A stretch of DNA of 64,000 bases, taken from NCBI GenBank assembly GCA_018389105.1, contig JACATO010000121.1:1187501-1251500 (forward strand), written 5' to 3'. The notes beneath the pieces are model-generated. The model had not been told where the DNA came from and did not search any database. It was given only the letters and a program-made list of their open reading frames with translations. This DNA comes from Nautilus pompilius. Lineage: Eukaryota; Mollusca; Cephalopoda; Nautilida; Nautilidae. Positions 50,154 to 62,200 of the stretch are shown here, piece after piece; position 1 is the stretch's first letter, and every line of letters begins with the position of its first letter. Position numbers and translations under genes: made by a program.

Positions 50154-51767
50154 CAGCAGTGTGCAAAAGTCTTGCATAAAAATGACTAGACTTAGAAAAT
50201 GGGTTCTTATTTTGTAGAAATTAGTAACTATTGTATGTTTTCTGTTTTAATTGAAATGTATCGGTGTCTTTAAATGATTTATAACACTCAGATACATTTT
50301 GTAATTGCACAGTCAAAATTTAAATATTAATAAAATGATTTGCATGAAATCAGCTTGTGCAAAAGTGTTGCCTAAACTACAAAATATTAGAATATATATT
50401 TTGTGCTATAATAGTTTAGGAGAGTAGAATATATATTATGAAAAACTGTCATTTTCCACTATTCTGATTCATTTTTGTTCAATATAGTGATGCCAAGAAC
50501 CCGATATTTGACCCCCAGAACAGAGGGCCACAATCGTTCACATGAAAGAAGATGGTGAAACTGAGTGGGTCATTGCAGATCATATCGGTTGCAATCAGTT
50601 GATGATATCTTGTACCTGAAACATTGGAAAGCTGATGGAAGCCTAATTTCGAAACACAGAGCTGGCAGACCGCGGAAAACGACGGCTCGACAGGATCGTC
50701 TGATCGCCCGCATGTCGAGCTCGGACTGATTCCGCACTTCCACGACATCCAGACAGCCTTGTCAAGGCACCATGGGATCAAGTTGGCCTCATGCACCATC
50801 AGACGGCATTTGATCCACATGGGACTGTTCGGGCGATCGACACAGAAGAAGCCGTTCATCAGTCTGGACAATCGTTGAAAGCGACTGCAGTGGGCTCGCG
50901 ACGGTCCAGTGGTCCTGAATGTTGTTTTCCGACGAAAGCAAATTCGTGAGGGTCCACTTGGCGGGTCGGGTGTACATTCAGCGATCGGTGTCCAAGAAAT
51001 ACCATCCTAGTTGCACTCGACTGACTCTGCAGGCAGGGGAAGATTTGGCCATGGTTTGGGGCTGTTTTAAATCATCCAGTGTTGGTCCGTTGCATCACAT
51101 GGAGGGTCGAATGAATGCTCATGACTATGCTAAGATCGTCTCGGACATTGTCAAACCGTATATGTGTGACCACATGCCCCTGACAACCATCTATCAGCAG
51201 GACAACGCCCCCATCCACACAGCTAAGAGTGTCAAGGCCTTGATGGCAGAATTGCAAATCTCCCTCCTCAACTGCTCGACTCAAAGACTGGATTTCAATC
51301 CCATCGAAAACAATTGGCACTCAATTAAACTCAGCATTAGTGCCAAAAAAAAACGATTTGAAACAGAAAATCAAGGAAGCCTGGTCGGAGTTCAGTAGTG
51401 ACAATTGTCAGCGTTTGGTAGACAGCATGCCTCGTCATTGTGAACAAGTTATAAAGAATTTCAGATATTCTACTCATTATTGATAGATCTGATCACTTTC
51501 TGCATAATTGGAATTGAATCTGAATTGATTAGATAGCTGTCTAGATTTTATGCAACACTTTTGCTCACGTTGATTTGATGTAAATGATTTTCTAAAAATT
51601 ATAACTTTTCTTACAATGAAACAATACGCTTGATGTTATTGGAATAGATGCACAGCAGTAATATAGAAATACTTTAACGAACAAGATTTGATAACAACTG
51701 CTTTCGACAAAATACGAGCTAATTTACAGGAAAGATTATTTTTATGCAAGACTTTTGCACACCGCTG
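50154..51767 (+). mobile_element. Tc1-family transposon with IR/DR ends
   Basis: Outer inverted repeats of 30 bp with one mismatch begin CAGC(A/G)GTGTGCAAAAGTC (50154 onward; complement ends 51767). TA flanks both (50152-50153 and 51768-51769). A second, inner pair carries TGTGCAAAAGTGTTGCCTAA (50356-50375) and the mirrored TTATGCAACACTTTTGCTCA (51547-51566). Outer and inner repeats share the core GTGCAAAAGT.TTGC, so each arm has two direct repeats about 200 bp apart. This is the IR/DR architecture known from Sleeping Beauty-type Tc1 elements. Confidence 0.9.
50490..51483 (+). pseudogene. Tc1-type DD34E transposase, broken
   Basis: It starts MPRTRYLTP at 50490. After an early frame slip comes RATIVHMKEDGETEWVIADH then IGCNQ (first HTH), with HRAGRPRKTTARQDRLIAR in another frame (the GRPR linker). 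The catalytic part from about 50915 reads FSDESKFVRVHLAG (first D), YQQDNAPIHTAK (second D) and DFNPIENNWHSIK (E). Exactly 34 residues lie between the second D and the E. The C-terminus SMPRHCEQVIKNFRYSTHY ends with TGA at 51481-51483. At least four stops or frameshifts fall in the N-terminal half and one near 51360 (an A-run), while the 159-codon catalytic frame is intact. Confidence 0.9.
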
Positions 51768-51769
51768 TA

Positions 51770-53830
51770 ACACACCTGAGTGTTGTGCTGTCATCCTGTG
51801 GCAAGGAGGAGAAGTCATGCATAACTTATGTATCTATTCATTGCTGAATACATGCAAAACTTTTCAGGGTTACGTCTACCAATACAAAGTTACTGCCACT
51901 CTGTTGTCTCCATAATGATATTAAACTTAAGTTAAGCTGAAACCAAGAATCTCATGCTGTTGGCAGGCCTGCACATTGAGAACTTGTTTACCATGGCAAC
52001 TAGTGTTAAAAAAAATAAAGGCTCTGAAAGCCTGGAAGAATGGGGCTGAATACTATTTTTTTTTCCTTAAAACCAATTTTGCTTGTAGACAAATTGATAC
52101 TGCAAATGTTCTTTCAAAAATTGTTGCTTTTTTTTTTTTTTTTTTACAAAAAAAGGGGGTAAATTTTGTTCATTAGGGAGGCAGAGCAAAGAAAGAATGA
52201 TTGTTAAAAGTAAATCTAAAAAACAGCCTCAATAGTCTAATGAGGTGGAAAAAAAAAATGGTTTTAAATTAAAGCTTCCAGACATAAAGCAAAACAAATT
52301 GTTTGTGTCATAGAAAACATTATCTTTTTAGCTAAAACAGGATGAGGTATTCGTTTTTTTTTTCCCTTCTCTTTCTTTTGTACTTCTCAGTGACAACAGA
52401 GCAGAAGAAAAAAGAGGGGATGCTAATATTTTGTGAATGTGGAAGAAATAGGAAATTCTCTGATTTGAGACTGAACATTCATAGCTCAGGCACATCTATA
52501 TGGATTGAATCAGCAACACACACACACACACACCACACACACACACACCACACACACCACGCCAGAGAAAGCCCCTAAATTTTAGATTCTATTACAAAAA
52601 TCAATTCAAAAGCATGTTTGCTTTATTCTCGCACATTAGAAACAAAAACAGAAAATGACTAAGATATTTACAAACTCCAAATTGTCTATGAAATCATGCA
52701 CACAGTTCAAATACATATGTTCCAGACCTACGAACTTATGCCAATATTACTAATAAAGCCGGCATAAGGTTCTTTACAGCTGCCAGACTTAATGTTTTCA
52801 AACACACCATGATTGTACACAGACACTCTTGAAATGCTATTTTCTCTCTCGTTTTAATATTATGCTGTATTTTAAAAAAAGAAAGTGTGAATGGAATTTT
52901 AATTGATGCTAAGTTTCAAAATACTCGCTAAAGCTTTCTATGTATAAATCATCTACACCTGTAGGTATATTCAAACAAAGGCTAACTACTAATTTGGAAA
53001 TACTAGCTATTGTTTTACATATTGGTGTTCTTGTATCCAGTAGTGCTGGCAATTAGTTATAATTTAATGGTCAATTACAAGTTTAATCCAAACAGATCAG
53101 TGATTCTAATTGTATTATTTTCAGTTTTAGTTTGAATATTTGGGCATTTAACTACTGAGACTGATATAATTTAGGTGAAGAGTTAAATTTTATAAATCTT
53201 TTGATCGATCAGTTGTAATTAATTTATTTTTAAGAATCTGAAAATCTTTACACTGAAAAAAAAATTTTTTTTTTAAAAAAATAATAGTGACATTGTTTAT
53301 TAAAAAATATCTGTTTGCTTTATAATAAAGCAGGGGCCCACTACCTATTGTAGATCATGTAATTAATCTGTATGGCTCTCTCAAAGTGAATTTTGACTGC
53401 TAGATTCTACTATGAATGGATATTTAGAAGAAACAAGATGGCAGCTAAATATCAGTCAAGATTTCCCACAGTTATATTAAAGTTGAGGTTTACACTGATT
53501 TAAAGGTATGTAAACACAGAAAATTTTTGTTCCATCCAAACCAGATCAGAAGGAAAAAAACGTTTTATAGAAAGTTTTATTTTTAATTAAGATTTTGAAA
53601 AGAAAAGTTGTATGGCTGATAAAAGTCTGTCATTACCATGATTCCTAGTAGCTTTAAGCTAGTAGCCATTATGCCCATGCTTTGCTTTAAGCAAGCATCT
53701 AATTGACCAGCTTATGCTAGTGAACAAGGTAAATCTGTCTTAATGACTTGAATCAGTACTGTTTGCTGATTCCCCCCCCCAAGAAAAGTCCCTCTCTCCA
53801 TGAATGTGGACTTATCTCATGTGAGTTCTT
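51770..53830. other. AT-rich span, no gene seen
   Basis: It contains a (CA)n microsatellite at 52515-52560 and poly-T at about 52130-52147. An A9-T10-A7 palindromic run is near 53258-53284. Nothing else recognised. Confidence 0.5.
52515..52560. repeat. (CA)n microsatellite
   Basis: A CA-rich run with CC interruptions, about 45 bp. Confidence 0.95.
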
Positions 53831-53831
53831 C

Positions 53832-54110
53832 ACCAATTACTAATTGGATTGAGGTCAAAGGAGTGGATAGTCTATTCTGAATGTTTAATGATGGGCTAAA
53901 ATGAATTCATCCTCACTCGAGCTGTATTAGCTCCAGAATTGTCTTGTTTCTATGCCAATTTAATATCAGGCTGTTTCCCTAAGGTGACTTCTGTTCTGCA
54001 TTTAATGCTGCCTGGCTGGCAATGTTCATTTTTCTGCTGTCGAATGCAGGCAGCATCATCAGAACTGTTGGCTTGTTTGCCTAGAAGCTCCACCTAATGA
54101 CTCAAAACGC
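53832..54110 (-). pseudogene. Tc1/Tc3-like transposase scrap
   Basis: On the minus strand the piece reads KQDNSGANTARVRMNSF near 53955-53905, matching the known '(Q)QDNAP.HTA(R)V' second-aspartate motif. It then reads TIHSFDLNPISNW near 53870-53833, matching 'WP..SPDLNPIE.LW' with the catalytic Glu position changed to Ser. The segment is short and interrupted by stops. It is a different, older copy than the element at 50154. Confidence 0.5.
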
Positions 54111-54584
54111 TCTGAAAGACCTGAGACATTCATGAGCATGTGAACTTTAGTTTCTAATTAAAACTGCTCATGGATCATAGTAAATAGTCACAGTAACTAA
54201 TTCTTACAGAAAAGTGTTTGTTTATTTATATACCAGAGCACCATAAAATTACATTCTGCAGTCAGTTGCTTATAACTCTAAAACTGTAGCACATATGTTA
54301 ACAAAAAGTAGGCATGCATACACAGGAAGTCATGGGGGATGCACTCCCAGATTTTGCCACCTGGGGAGTGCCACATGCTGACATCACGTTAAAACAACTA
54401 AGTAAATTATAAAAATAAGTGTCTTCCAAAGGCAATGTGTAGCTGTGACAGAAAACAGTAAAAACTTTAGCTGCCAACATCAGTTTATTCAAACAAAACT
54501 TCATTAACATTTAGTTTAATTGGTTCAACTTGTCACACTAGGTTCAGTTGTTTCTCTGGGTCAAGCAAAGAGCAGTTCCTGCAA
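54111..54584. other. Span without supported gene
   Basis: No recognised motif; a mildly GC-richer patch at 54320-54400 is unexplained. Confidence 0.4.
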
Positions 54585-54985
54585 TCATACCTTGTATAAA
54601 AAACCACTGTAGTCTTGTACATCACCTTCCATGGTTTGCTGAGTTAGGCCTGGAAACTTGATAAAGCATTCTTCATGGGCATTAGCTTGGCTGATTTCTG
54701 ATGATGCATGTTGAATTTCTGCAACAACATCCTCAGATGTAGGTGAGCAATCTGATTCTGGTGCATCAGCCACAGATCCTGTCTCCTCAAATTTATGGAT
54801 AAGATTATGCAAGGCTCTTGGGTTACATGGGTTAATATCTTTGTCATGATGAAAGGCATGTCAAACTGCCCTTACATTATATTCATTGCAATATAAAATC
54901 TCCATAATCATTATGCAATCTTGGAGAGAAACTGTTCATAAGCATTTGCAAACCAATAACTCTGGTTAGCTTTATTTACAGAGGA
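54585..54985 (-). pseudogene. Helix-turn-helix transposase relic (mariner/Tc-like), copy 2
   Basis: On the minus strand one frame stays open from about 54862 to 54585. It reads FHHDKDINPCNPRALHNLI, then HKFEETGSVADAPES, then TSEDVVAEIQHASSEISQAN and KFPGLTQQT. The 'NP.N.R.L..LI.KFEETGSVADAPRSGRP' layout is a known N-terminal DNA-binding region of mariner/IS630-like transposases; here the GRP linker is lost. No DDE core follows. It is the sister of 18235-18740 and much better preserved. Confidence 0.6.
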
Positions 54986-57049
54986 GAAAACAAACATCAC
55001 ATTAGAATAAGTTCTATCATACCTCGACAGGTTTCGCTTTTCATATTCATTGTGAATGATACACTTGACATAAGTCATGTTAAAAAGAAAAGTTTCATTT
55101 TGTTTAAATTACATGAACAAGTTGCCCACAAAACCTTACTTCAAATTAGCATTAAAAAGTGATAAGCATCAGAATTTTATGGGCACAGCTTGATCTATCT
55201 ATTACCAATAATTGTTTGGTTTTCTTGTAGAAAATTACAAGTCAAATAACCCATAAGGGTTATTAAAATAAAAATGTATCTTTCCATTTTAAACATACCA
55301 TCATCATCTATTATCTACTGCTGCTGTTTATATATGTTATCAGGTTCTTCAGGTACAGAGGCTATGCTTGAAAACACAGGAATGCTGAAACTAACAAATT
55401 AGCATCTGTGAAAACATTAATAAGTAGCATATGGTTACAATAATTAGAACAAATTCTATGACCCTATGTTTAGCTCACCTGAGGTGTAGGAGGGTCTGTT
55501 TTACAAAAGCAACTGCATCATGCAACTAAGAAATTAGAAAAATGAAAAAGTGTATCTTGCTAAAATATGTAGATATTTTGTACACATTTTTTGTAATAGA
55601 ATTCAGATTAGTTTTTAGTTCGTTATCTCAAATAAGCTCGAAAAGTAAATTTCATTTTCCGCACGCACACATATGAAGTTTACTGCCAACTGTTTGGAAA
55701 TTTAAAATGATAGGTATACTCCTATACCTTTTTTTTTTCTAAATTTTATTTAAATCTATTTGTCTTGTTATTAAAGTCACCACTGGTAAACCATCAACAA
55801 CGTACTAGCACCAGCTGAAACAATCACAAAACAATGCATGAGCTCCAATTAGGTGAGTCTGCTAAAACTCACGATATTCTTTCCTGTTGGAAAACAGTTC
55901 ACAAAGACCTAGTGATCTGCCATTCTGGAAGGCGTATGGCTTTTGCATGCTTTTTTTAGCCACAAAGGATCTGATGGCCAATCACAATTAAGCGTCTGAT
56001 AATGGCATTCATGTTATGTCCAAATATTTGACGACGACATTCTTTTCTACTGGTTAGTTTAAATTACCAGACCCCCTCCCACTACCTGCCCTTATTGGGC
56101 AAACAACAATCCAAGCATTTCAAAAGGCCAGTACTGTACATTCCATATTTGCAGGAGGAAACGCAGGTTATTTATAAAACATGAAAAGGTTAGCCAGATT
56201 CGGATAGGAAAGACAACTGTTTTAAAGTAAAATCGTATCTATAAAGTTTTTTTTACTGTTCTTGATAGGTATTGGCTTTAAAACTGCATTGCTAAACAGA
56301 ATGTTTTTTTTTAGGATTATCACTGAACTCCAACACAAGATTATTTCAAATTTTAGTTCGAAGATAATCTTTTTTAAAAAATAAAAATAAAAAAGGCTAA
56401 AAATGAAATGTGGAATCTTTTGAGTAATCCTACACATTCCAGCCTGTCTGTTGGCTTTTGTTTGTTTTCACAAGTTTTCAATGCACCATTAACACTGAAA
56501 CCAGATGAATGAGTGGTAAAAGCTTGGATATAAATTAGGGTACAAAAGTCTTCTCTTTTTTTATAAATAAAACTAATAAGGCATGAATTTAATTATGTGG
56601 TGACAGCATCAAAATCAGTAAGTACATTTATTCGATATTTTAAAAAAAACTATGGATAAATCTAGTAAATTATCAAGAAAAGTTAATACTTGGGGTATCC
56701 TCCATTTTGCTTTCAAAACAACAATTTCGATCTATAAGACAATGGTTCAGTCAATTTATTAAAGACATCGTTATAATTTTCTTCTAAAACTCAGATATTG
56801 CATTCTAAAACAGGTTGGTGATAGTAGGGTTATGTTTTACCTCCTTTGTTTCAAGATGATCTTGTGTGATCTTGCAGAGGAAATTCCATCACTTTTACAC
56901 TGCTTGCTGCTGCTTTTCTTTTCAAGTACAGCTTACATACTTAAAAAAAGAATGTTCTAAGTCATTGTCCACTCAATTTAAAGCCATTAGTAATTAATCA
57001 GTTATATTATGTATAGTACGATGTTGAAGTTTTTAGTGGCACATCTCCG
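54986..57049. other. AT-rich span, no gene seen
   Basis: No coding exon or element recognised. Confidence 0.5.
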
Positions 57050-57400
57050 TGTCCGTCTGTAAGTCACAGCTCACTGTGAGTCATTATGAACAGTAAAGAG
57101 ATGCAAATGCTTAGTGTTGCAACTTGGGTCTAGAAGAGTAGATACTTGGTGAGTGACCTTGGTCTTTCCATGACAGTGATTTGGACAGTAAGTGCCACCA
57201 GCATTTTTTTCTACCAAACAAACTTAACAAAAGTCTCTACAAGAACTCTCCATTCTTAGATGTGAGAGGAAATTCACACAGCCAGTTGCTGGTGAAGAGA
57301 AGAAGAAACCAAGCCTCCAGCCTTGGCAGTCCAGTAACTGAGCCATCGTTCTCTCTTTGTCAGCCCTGGACATTACAAGCTCTGCCATGTTTTATTGAGG
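57050..57400 (-). repeat. tRNA-SINE, near full length (reverse)
   Basis: On the minus strand the head reads GATGGCTCAGTTACTGGACT, a box A context. The body has CTCTTCACCAGCAACTGGCTG and TTTCCTCTCACATCTAAGAA, and the tail has AATGACTCACAGTGAGCTGT. It aligns over most of its length with 3681-4055. Confidence 0.7.
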
Positions 57401-58383
57401 GCTAAAATCAATTTTATGCTAATCTTTTGCTAGATTTCGAATCACATAATGCCTTCTGAGAGTAACAAATATTTCAAATTTTTATTTATCTCTGAATGAC
57501 ACTTTTTTTTCTAATCTTCTATCGTATAATTTGAGCATCTGAAGACTCAACAATTCTTCCATTAAGTCCCACAGAAGAAAGTTTCTTCACTGTAAATCTG
57601 CTGACTTTTTATTCTAGTTTGGAACTCAGTTGGTTGCGCATCTTGGAAGCTGTTGCTCTTTTGATGCATAGAAGCATAAGCATGACATAGTGGTCTTACT
57701 TTGTAGTCGTCCCACATTTCTTCCTGATCTTTATTTTGATGTAAAACTGTTGACTTTTTTTGGTACTATTCCCAAGTTCTTTGGACTGCACCTTTGGGAA
57801 TTTGCAAATGAGATGCTACAAATTGTTAGCTATGTTTATCTTTTATCAGATCTGCAAACTGATCATGCACACTTCACTCAATTTCTTTGCCATTTTCAGG
57901 AAATACCACACTACAAATCTGCACATTATTTATTCCCTTATCTGAAACAAACAAATTGTTAACTGCATTAAAATCTTTACCTTAATCATAACATTTTACC
58001 TCAGTAATAACATTTAATAAAATTTGAATCCATTTAAATTCCTGAAAATAACGTAATTAAATTCTTATTTTAATTACTGGTTTTATTAAAGAAAAATATA
58101 GTTGAATAGACTTTTGAATCCTAGTATATTTGCACATCTATGCATCAGTTTCCATGCAATCATCAAATAAGATTAACAATAATCACAACCTTCCACTACC
58201 CATCAGAATACTGTGAATAGTTTAACAGAACATCACATGAGAAGTCAGTACACTGGTATTTTCATTGTTCAATAAAATGGTATTTCTTCTTCAACTTTTT
58301 TTCTAAAGTAATTTCCTTACAACTGAATAAACCATTCACAGGAATAAACATGTTTGATAAGTGATTTACTGATTACTTTTCAG
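57401..58383. other. Intergenic or intronic span 5' of the calcium-sensor exon
   Basis: AT-rich. The 90-codon frame at 57690-57962 has no recognisable motif. The last bases form the acceptor of the exon at 58384. Confidence 0.45.
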
Positions 58384-58503
58384 ATCAAATTCAAAATGGG
58401 AATGATGCACTCAAAGCGACTGTCTAAGGAAGACCTGGTGTTTCTCACTAAGCATACACACTTCACAGAAAAGCAAATCAAGACATGGTATCATGGTTTT
58501 ATG
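58384..58503 (+). CDS. First coding exon of a neuronal calcium sensor (visinin/neurocalcin-like) protein
   Basis: A pyrimidine-rich acceptor (GATTACTTTTCAG) precedes 58384 and a strong donor (ATG|GTAAGT) follows 58503. The start ATG is at 58396, giving exactly 36 codons and a phase-0 intron. The peptide begins [20 protein letters not shown] and continues with [14 protein letters not shown]. Gly2 with a small basic N-terminus is the N-myristoylation context of the family, and 'LSKED..FL..HT.....IK.WY.GF' is the diagnostic first segment of NCS proteins, just before the 'DCPsG' of degenerate EF-hand 1. These ~190-residue proteins bind calcium through EF-hands and switch onto membranes to regulate channels, kinases or cyclases in neurons. 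The remaining exons were not found downstream to 64000. The exact paralogue is not resolved. It is the only convincing host-gene piece in the window. Confidence 0.75.
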
Positions 58504-59036
58504 GTAAGTCAATGCATCACATAAATTTCATAATGCTAAAAAATAATAGGAAATAATCATAAAACCTTTGCATCAATTTTTTATAAAATAGTATATTGGC
58601 ACTATTCTTGTTATAATATGCTAATCAAAACACTATTTTAGACTTACTTGCCAAAAGAAGCAAATAAACAATAAACAATTTAAGTTTCTGCAAGGAACAC
58701 TAATATCTGTTAATAAGCACATTTACTTTACTCTATAAATAAAAATTGTTTTTGTAATAATTTAACCAAAATTAATTTTAAAATTTCCATACTCCTAAAG
58801 CATATACAGATGATGGCATAGGTCTTCTGTCCAGAAGACTGAAAACAGTTTCTTACATCATACAATGGCGCCTAGGTGATGTATGGTGGTAAGTTGTACG
58901 AACTTCATATATGTTCTAATATCACTTTTCCCTCTCACTTCAAGCTCAAAACACAAGATGGCAATTTTTACTAAACTCTTTGGAAGTGAAAGTAAAAAAA
59001 GCAGTAATCTCAAATTTGTAAAGCTTTGTTGGTCTG
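58504..59036 (+). other. Probable intron of the calcium-sensor gene (first part)
   Basis: It follows the GTAAGT donor at 58504. AT-rich, with no further exon recognised. Confidence 0.45.
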
Positions 59037-59245
59037 TATTAATCAGCACAGTTTGAGCCATAGGACCTGTGACATAATGCCTTCCTCAATAATATAACCC
59101 TTTTGCAATGACAAATCAGTATCAGTCCAGCCCCCCGTGTTTTGACTAAATATAGTCAGTTGAGCACAAATCCTAGTGCTTCTATGCAGGGTGCAAATGC
59201 ACCGTAGGTGGTATATAAAAACTACTATGTTATACAGTGAGTTAA
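59037..59245 (+). repeat. TTAA-ended dispersed repeat, copy C
   Basis: It shares with copy A the words ATCAGCACAG(T/A)TTGA, CTGTGACA and CCTCAATAATAT, then with A and B TTTTG..TAAATA, AGCACAAAT and AGGTGGTAT. It ends GTGAGTTAA at 59245. The inner TTAA is mutated to ATAA at about 59094, and part of the interior is deleted. It lies in the presumed intron of the calcium-sensor gene. Confidence 0.55.
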
Positions 59246-62200
59246 ATGCATTTGTTTTCTTGGTTTTTTTGCTAAATTTTATTACTATAATTTTTCTCAA
59301 GTTTTACAGTATAACCAAAATACCATCAGTACAGCTCTGGACTTCCATTTTTGCTACCTAACAGCTTATCTTTTCAAAGCATCCAGCCTTTAAATATTCA
59401 TAACAAACAAAGTTGTGTGATTTTCTTAACACAAGAGCTCTGACTTCTGTCTGCCATGCTTACAAACATGCATTATCGTTGAAAGTTTAGAAATACTAAC
59501 CCATTAAAATCTGTTCAAGCCACAGCTAATATTTGGCTAAATGCATAGTTGATTGATGGAGAATGTCACAGATCTAATAAGTGAACTCTAAAATCTTTGA
59601 AAATACTCTATTTCACATATATAGCAACCACCCTCATCAATCATCTATCCATGGCTCAGAGACTCCATATCAAGGAAATAAGCAGTTGATGGTTGCCTTT
59701 CTCAATGAATGTAGGAATGCTATGAAGGCCCTACTAGAAATCTTCATTTTTAGGTGTAGAAGAAAAATGAAATGCCCTAAAGAAACCCACATGGCTGGCT
59801 GACTGGTGAAGAAGGTTATTTAATCACTAATCCAAAATGGTTATACAACAAATGAGTTTGTGTGCACTCTTACTGATGTTTGTAGGCACATTTTCTAATC
59901 ATCTGCTGAGTTATGGTGTGCTGCTTTGTATTATGGCTCCCTTAGTGGTATCTTTGCTGGAAGGTTGTGTATCCATCAATAAAAAAACCCATTTAGATCT
60001 CACTTCCATCTATTGGTCAGCCACTTCTGGCTGTGTCAAAAACACCTCCTGCATCAGCTGTTTTGGTAGGCTAAACGATTTATGACTGGGTGCTGACTAC
60101 CAAACTCCTCAATGGGTCTTGTAGCCTCACCCGCATCTACTAATTCTTCCTTTGTTAAGAATATTTGAACTAACCTCAAATAAAGAAAAAAGAAGAGATA
60201 TTACACATTTAACGGTAAATATATGCACAAGATTTACATGAATGCATATGTATTTGCTTTTGATCCAAAAACCTTTCAACATTCAACATTTAAACTTGCA
60301 TTCACATTCTCAACTAAATAAGAAAAATTATACCCATGCCGAAAAATGGTAACTTTATTATATAATTCTGGCATGACCCCAAGAAAAAAAGCTATTTCTG
60401 TGTTTATGCCAAGGGAATTTGCAAATACAAATCAAATAATAAGTTTTTCCAACTGAATTAAAATACAGCCCCAACATACAAATCCACTTTTGTTCTCCAT
60501 ACCCCAGGGAATTACTAATGGTACCTGGCATCATAAAAGATGTTAAAAACACACACACATTTTTCTTTCAGACCCTGGTATTTAGCTACTTTATCCTTCT
60601 AATATGCACAATAACACAAAATGGTTAAGCCTTAGAACGGCTTCCAGCAATTTTGACTTTTCTATTGTGCTAGTTTTTTTTTTGTTTTTTTTTTTTCGAA
60701 GAAAGCTACTTCCCTAAATCACAAAAGTATTCCGAACGCAAAGAGTTAAGTATCTAAAATGTACAAGGAATAAAAATAATAGTAAAGGCATATATCAAAC
60801 ATTTATTTTCAGAAAATAACTGAAAACAAATAAATTTTTTTTAAATCTTTTTGGAAAATTTCATTGTGAAATCTGTCCCCAATTCACCAGCGTAAAAAAA
60901 AAGTGTTTTTAAGTCAAATGAATGAAAGCTAAATTACAGTAATCATTTTTCTCATCGCAAGATTATAACCACATAACAAATACTTGTGTATAATGTATTT
61001 CAAAAAAATTAAAATACATGAGTATTATAGAGAAACAGTATAAAGATGATCTTTAAAGAGAAAAAAGAAAAAAAATGGAAATGGTTAGGGTTAGTTATGT
61101 ATTTCTGTTGCTACTAAAAATATTTTGGCAGAATCCGTATGACTTCAACAAAGGAGCAGTTGTTGGTGATACAAATCGTTCTTTCACAGTTTTGCTCCCC
61201 ATAAATTTTGCTTAGAAAAGACAGCAAAAGAGGGGGAAGTGTTTTGATTGATTAATTTCTCTCTTTCCATACAGCTATTCATAAATTGCCTAACCTCTGT
61301 AGCTACAAAATCAAGTTTGGCATATGTGTTTAGGACTGCATTAGATGAGTATTGGAGAGCAAAAGACAGCTATATACCCTGCGTGCCCTTTTCAACTATC
61401 TAAATGTAATCAATGCTTTATAATCCTTAAATACAAGATAGCAAACAAGTAGATTTTTTTTTTTTTTCCTTTTAAGAATTCTGTGTCAAACACCAAATAT
61501 TTTAATGCTCTAAAGAAAAACTTTAAAAGTATGTTGTTTCTGGTTAAGTTTCACAGCTTGGTTGTGGCATCAGTCTTGGTGGAAAAGCTAAGTCAGTAAG
61601 AGAAGAAGAGTTATAATTTTACTTTCATAACAACCACAAGCTTTGATTTTTATTCTGAAATATGTAGAATTTAGCATTTTCTCAACACTGACTAGAAAAA
61701 AGGCCAAATATGGAGATAGTTCAATAGTGTACTGGAAATGCTAAAATAAAATACATATATAAATGTAAGTCATCTTATAAATGTCTGACATTCTTGCAAA
61801 TGCAAAATCAAAGTTTTGGGGAAGTTTATCTGGTTTATCTACACTTTATATATCACCATCGATCATTTCCTGATGTATTAATTTAATTGACAAAATGTGT
61901 TGATTGTCCTAAAACTATAGGTGTAGGTAAGGTAATGTGAAAAGGTTTATTCATCAATAATTTAAAACCCAAACTATTAGGCACTAGCAGGAGTCCACCA
62001 AAAATCATTGCAGATCCTGGATTCCAGTTGTATTAATACTTCACATTTAAAATGGAAGAGGGGAATTGGGAATTCTGCTTATGTTCAGCATAGGGTCAGC
62101 TTTCTTTGTATTTAGGAATCTTAAAGCAAACAGGGTGAATCCAGTGTTGTCTTTATTCCCATTCAACAAATGGAGAAGTGTTTTAAGAGTAAACTAGTCA

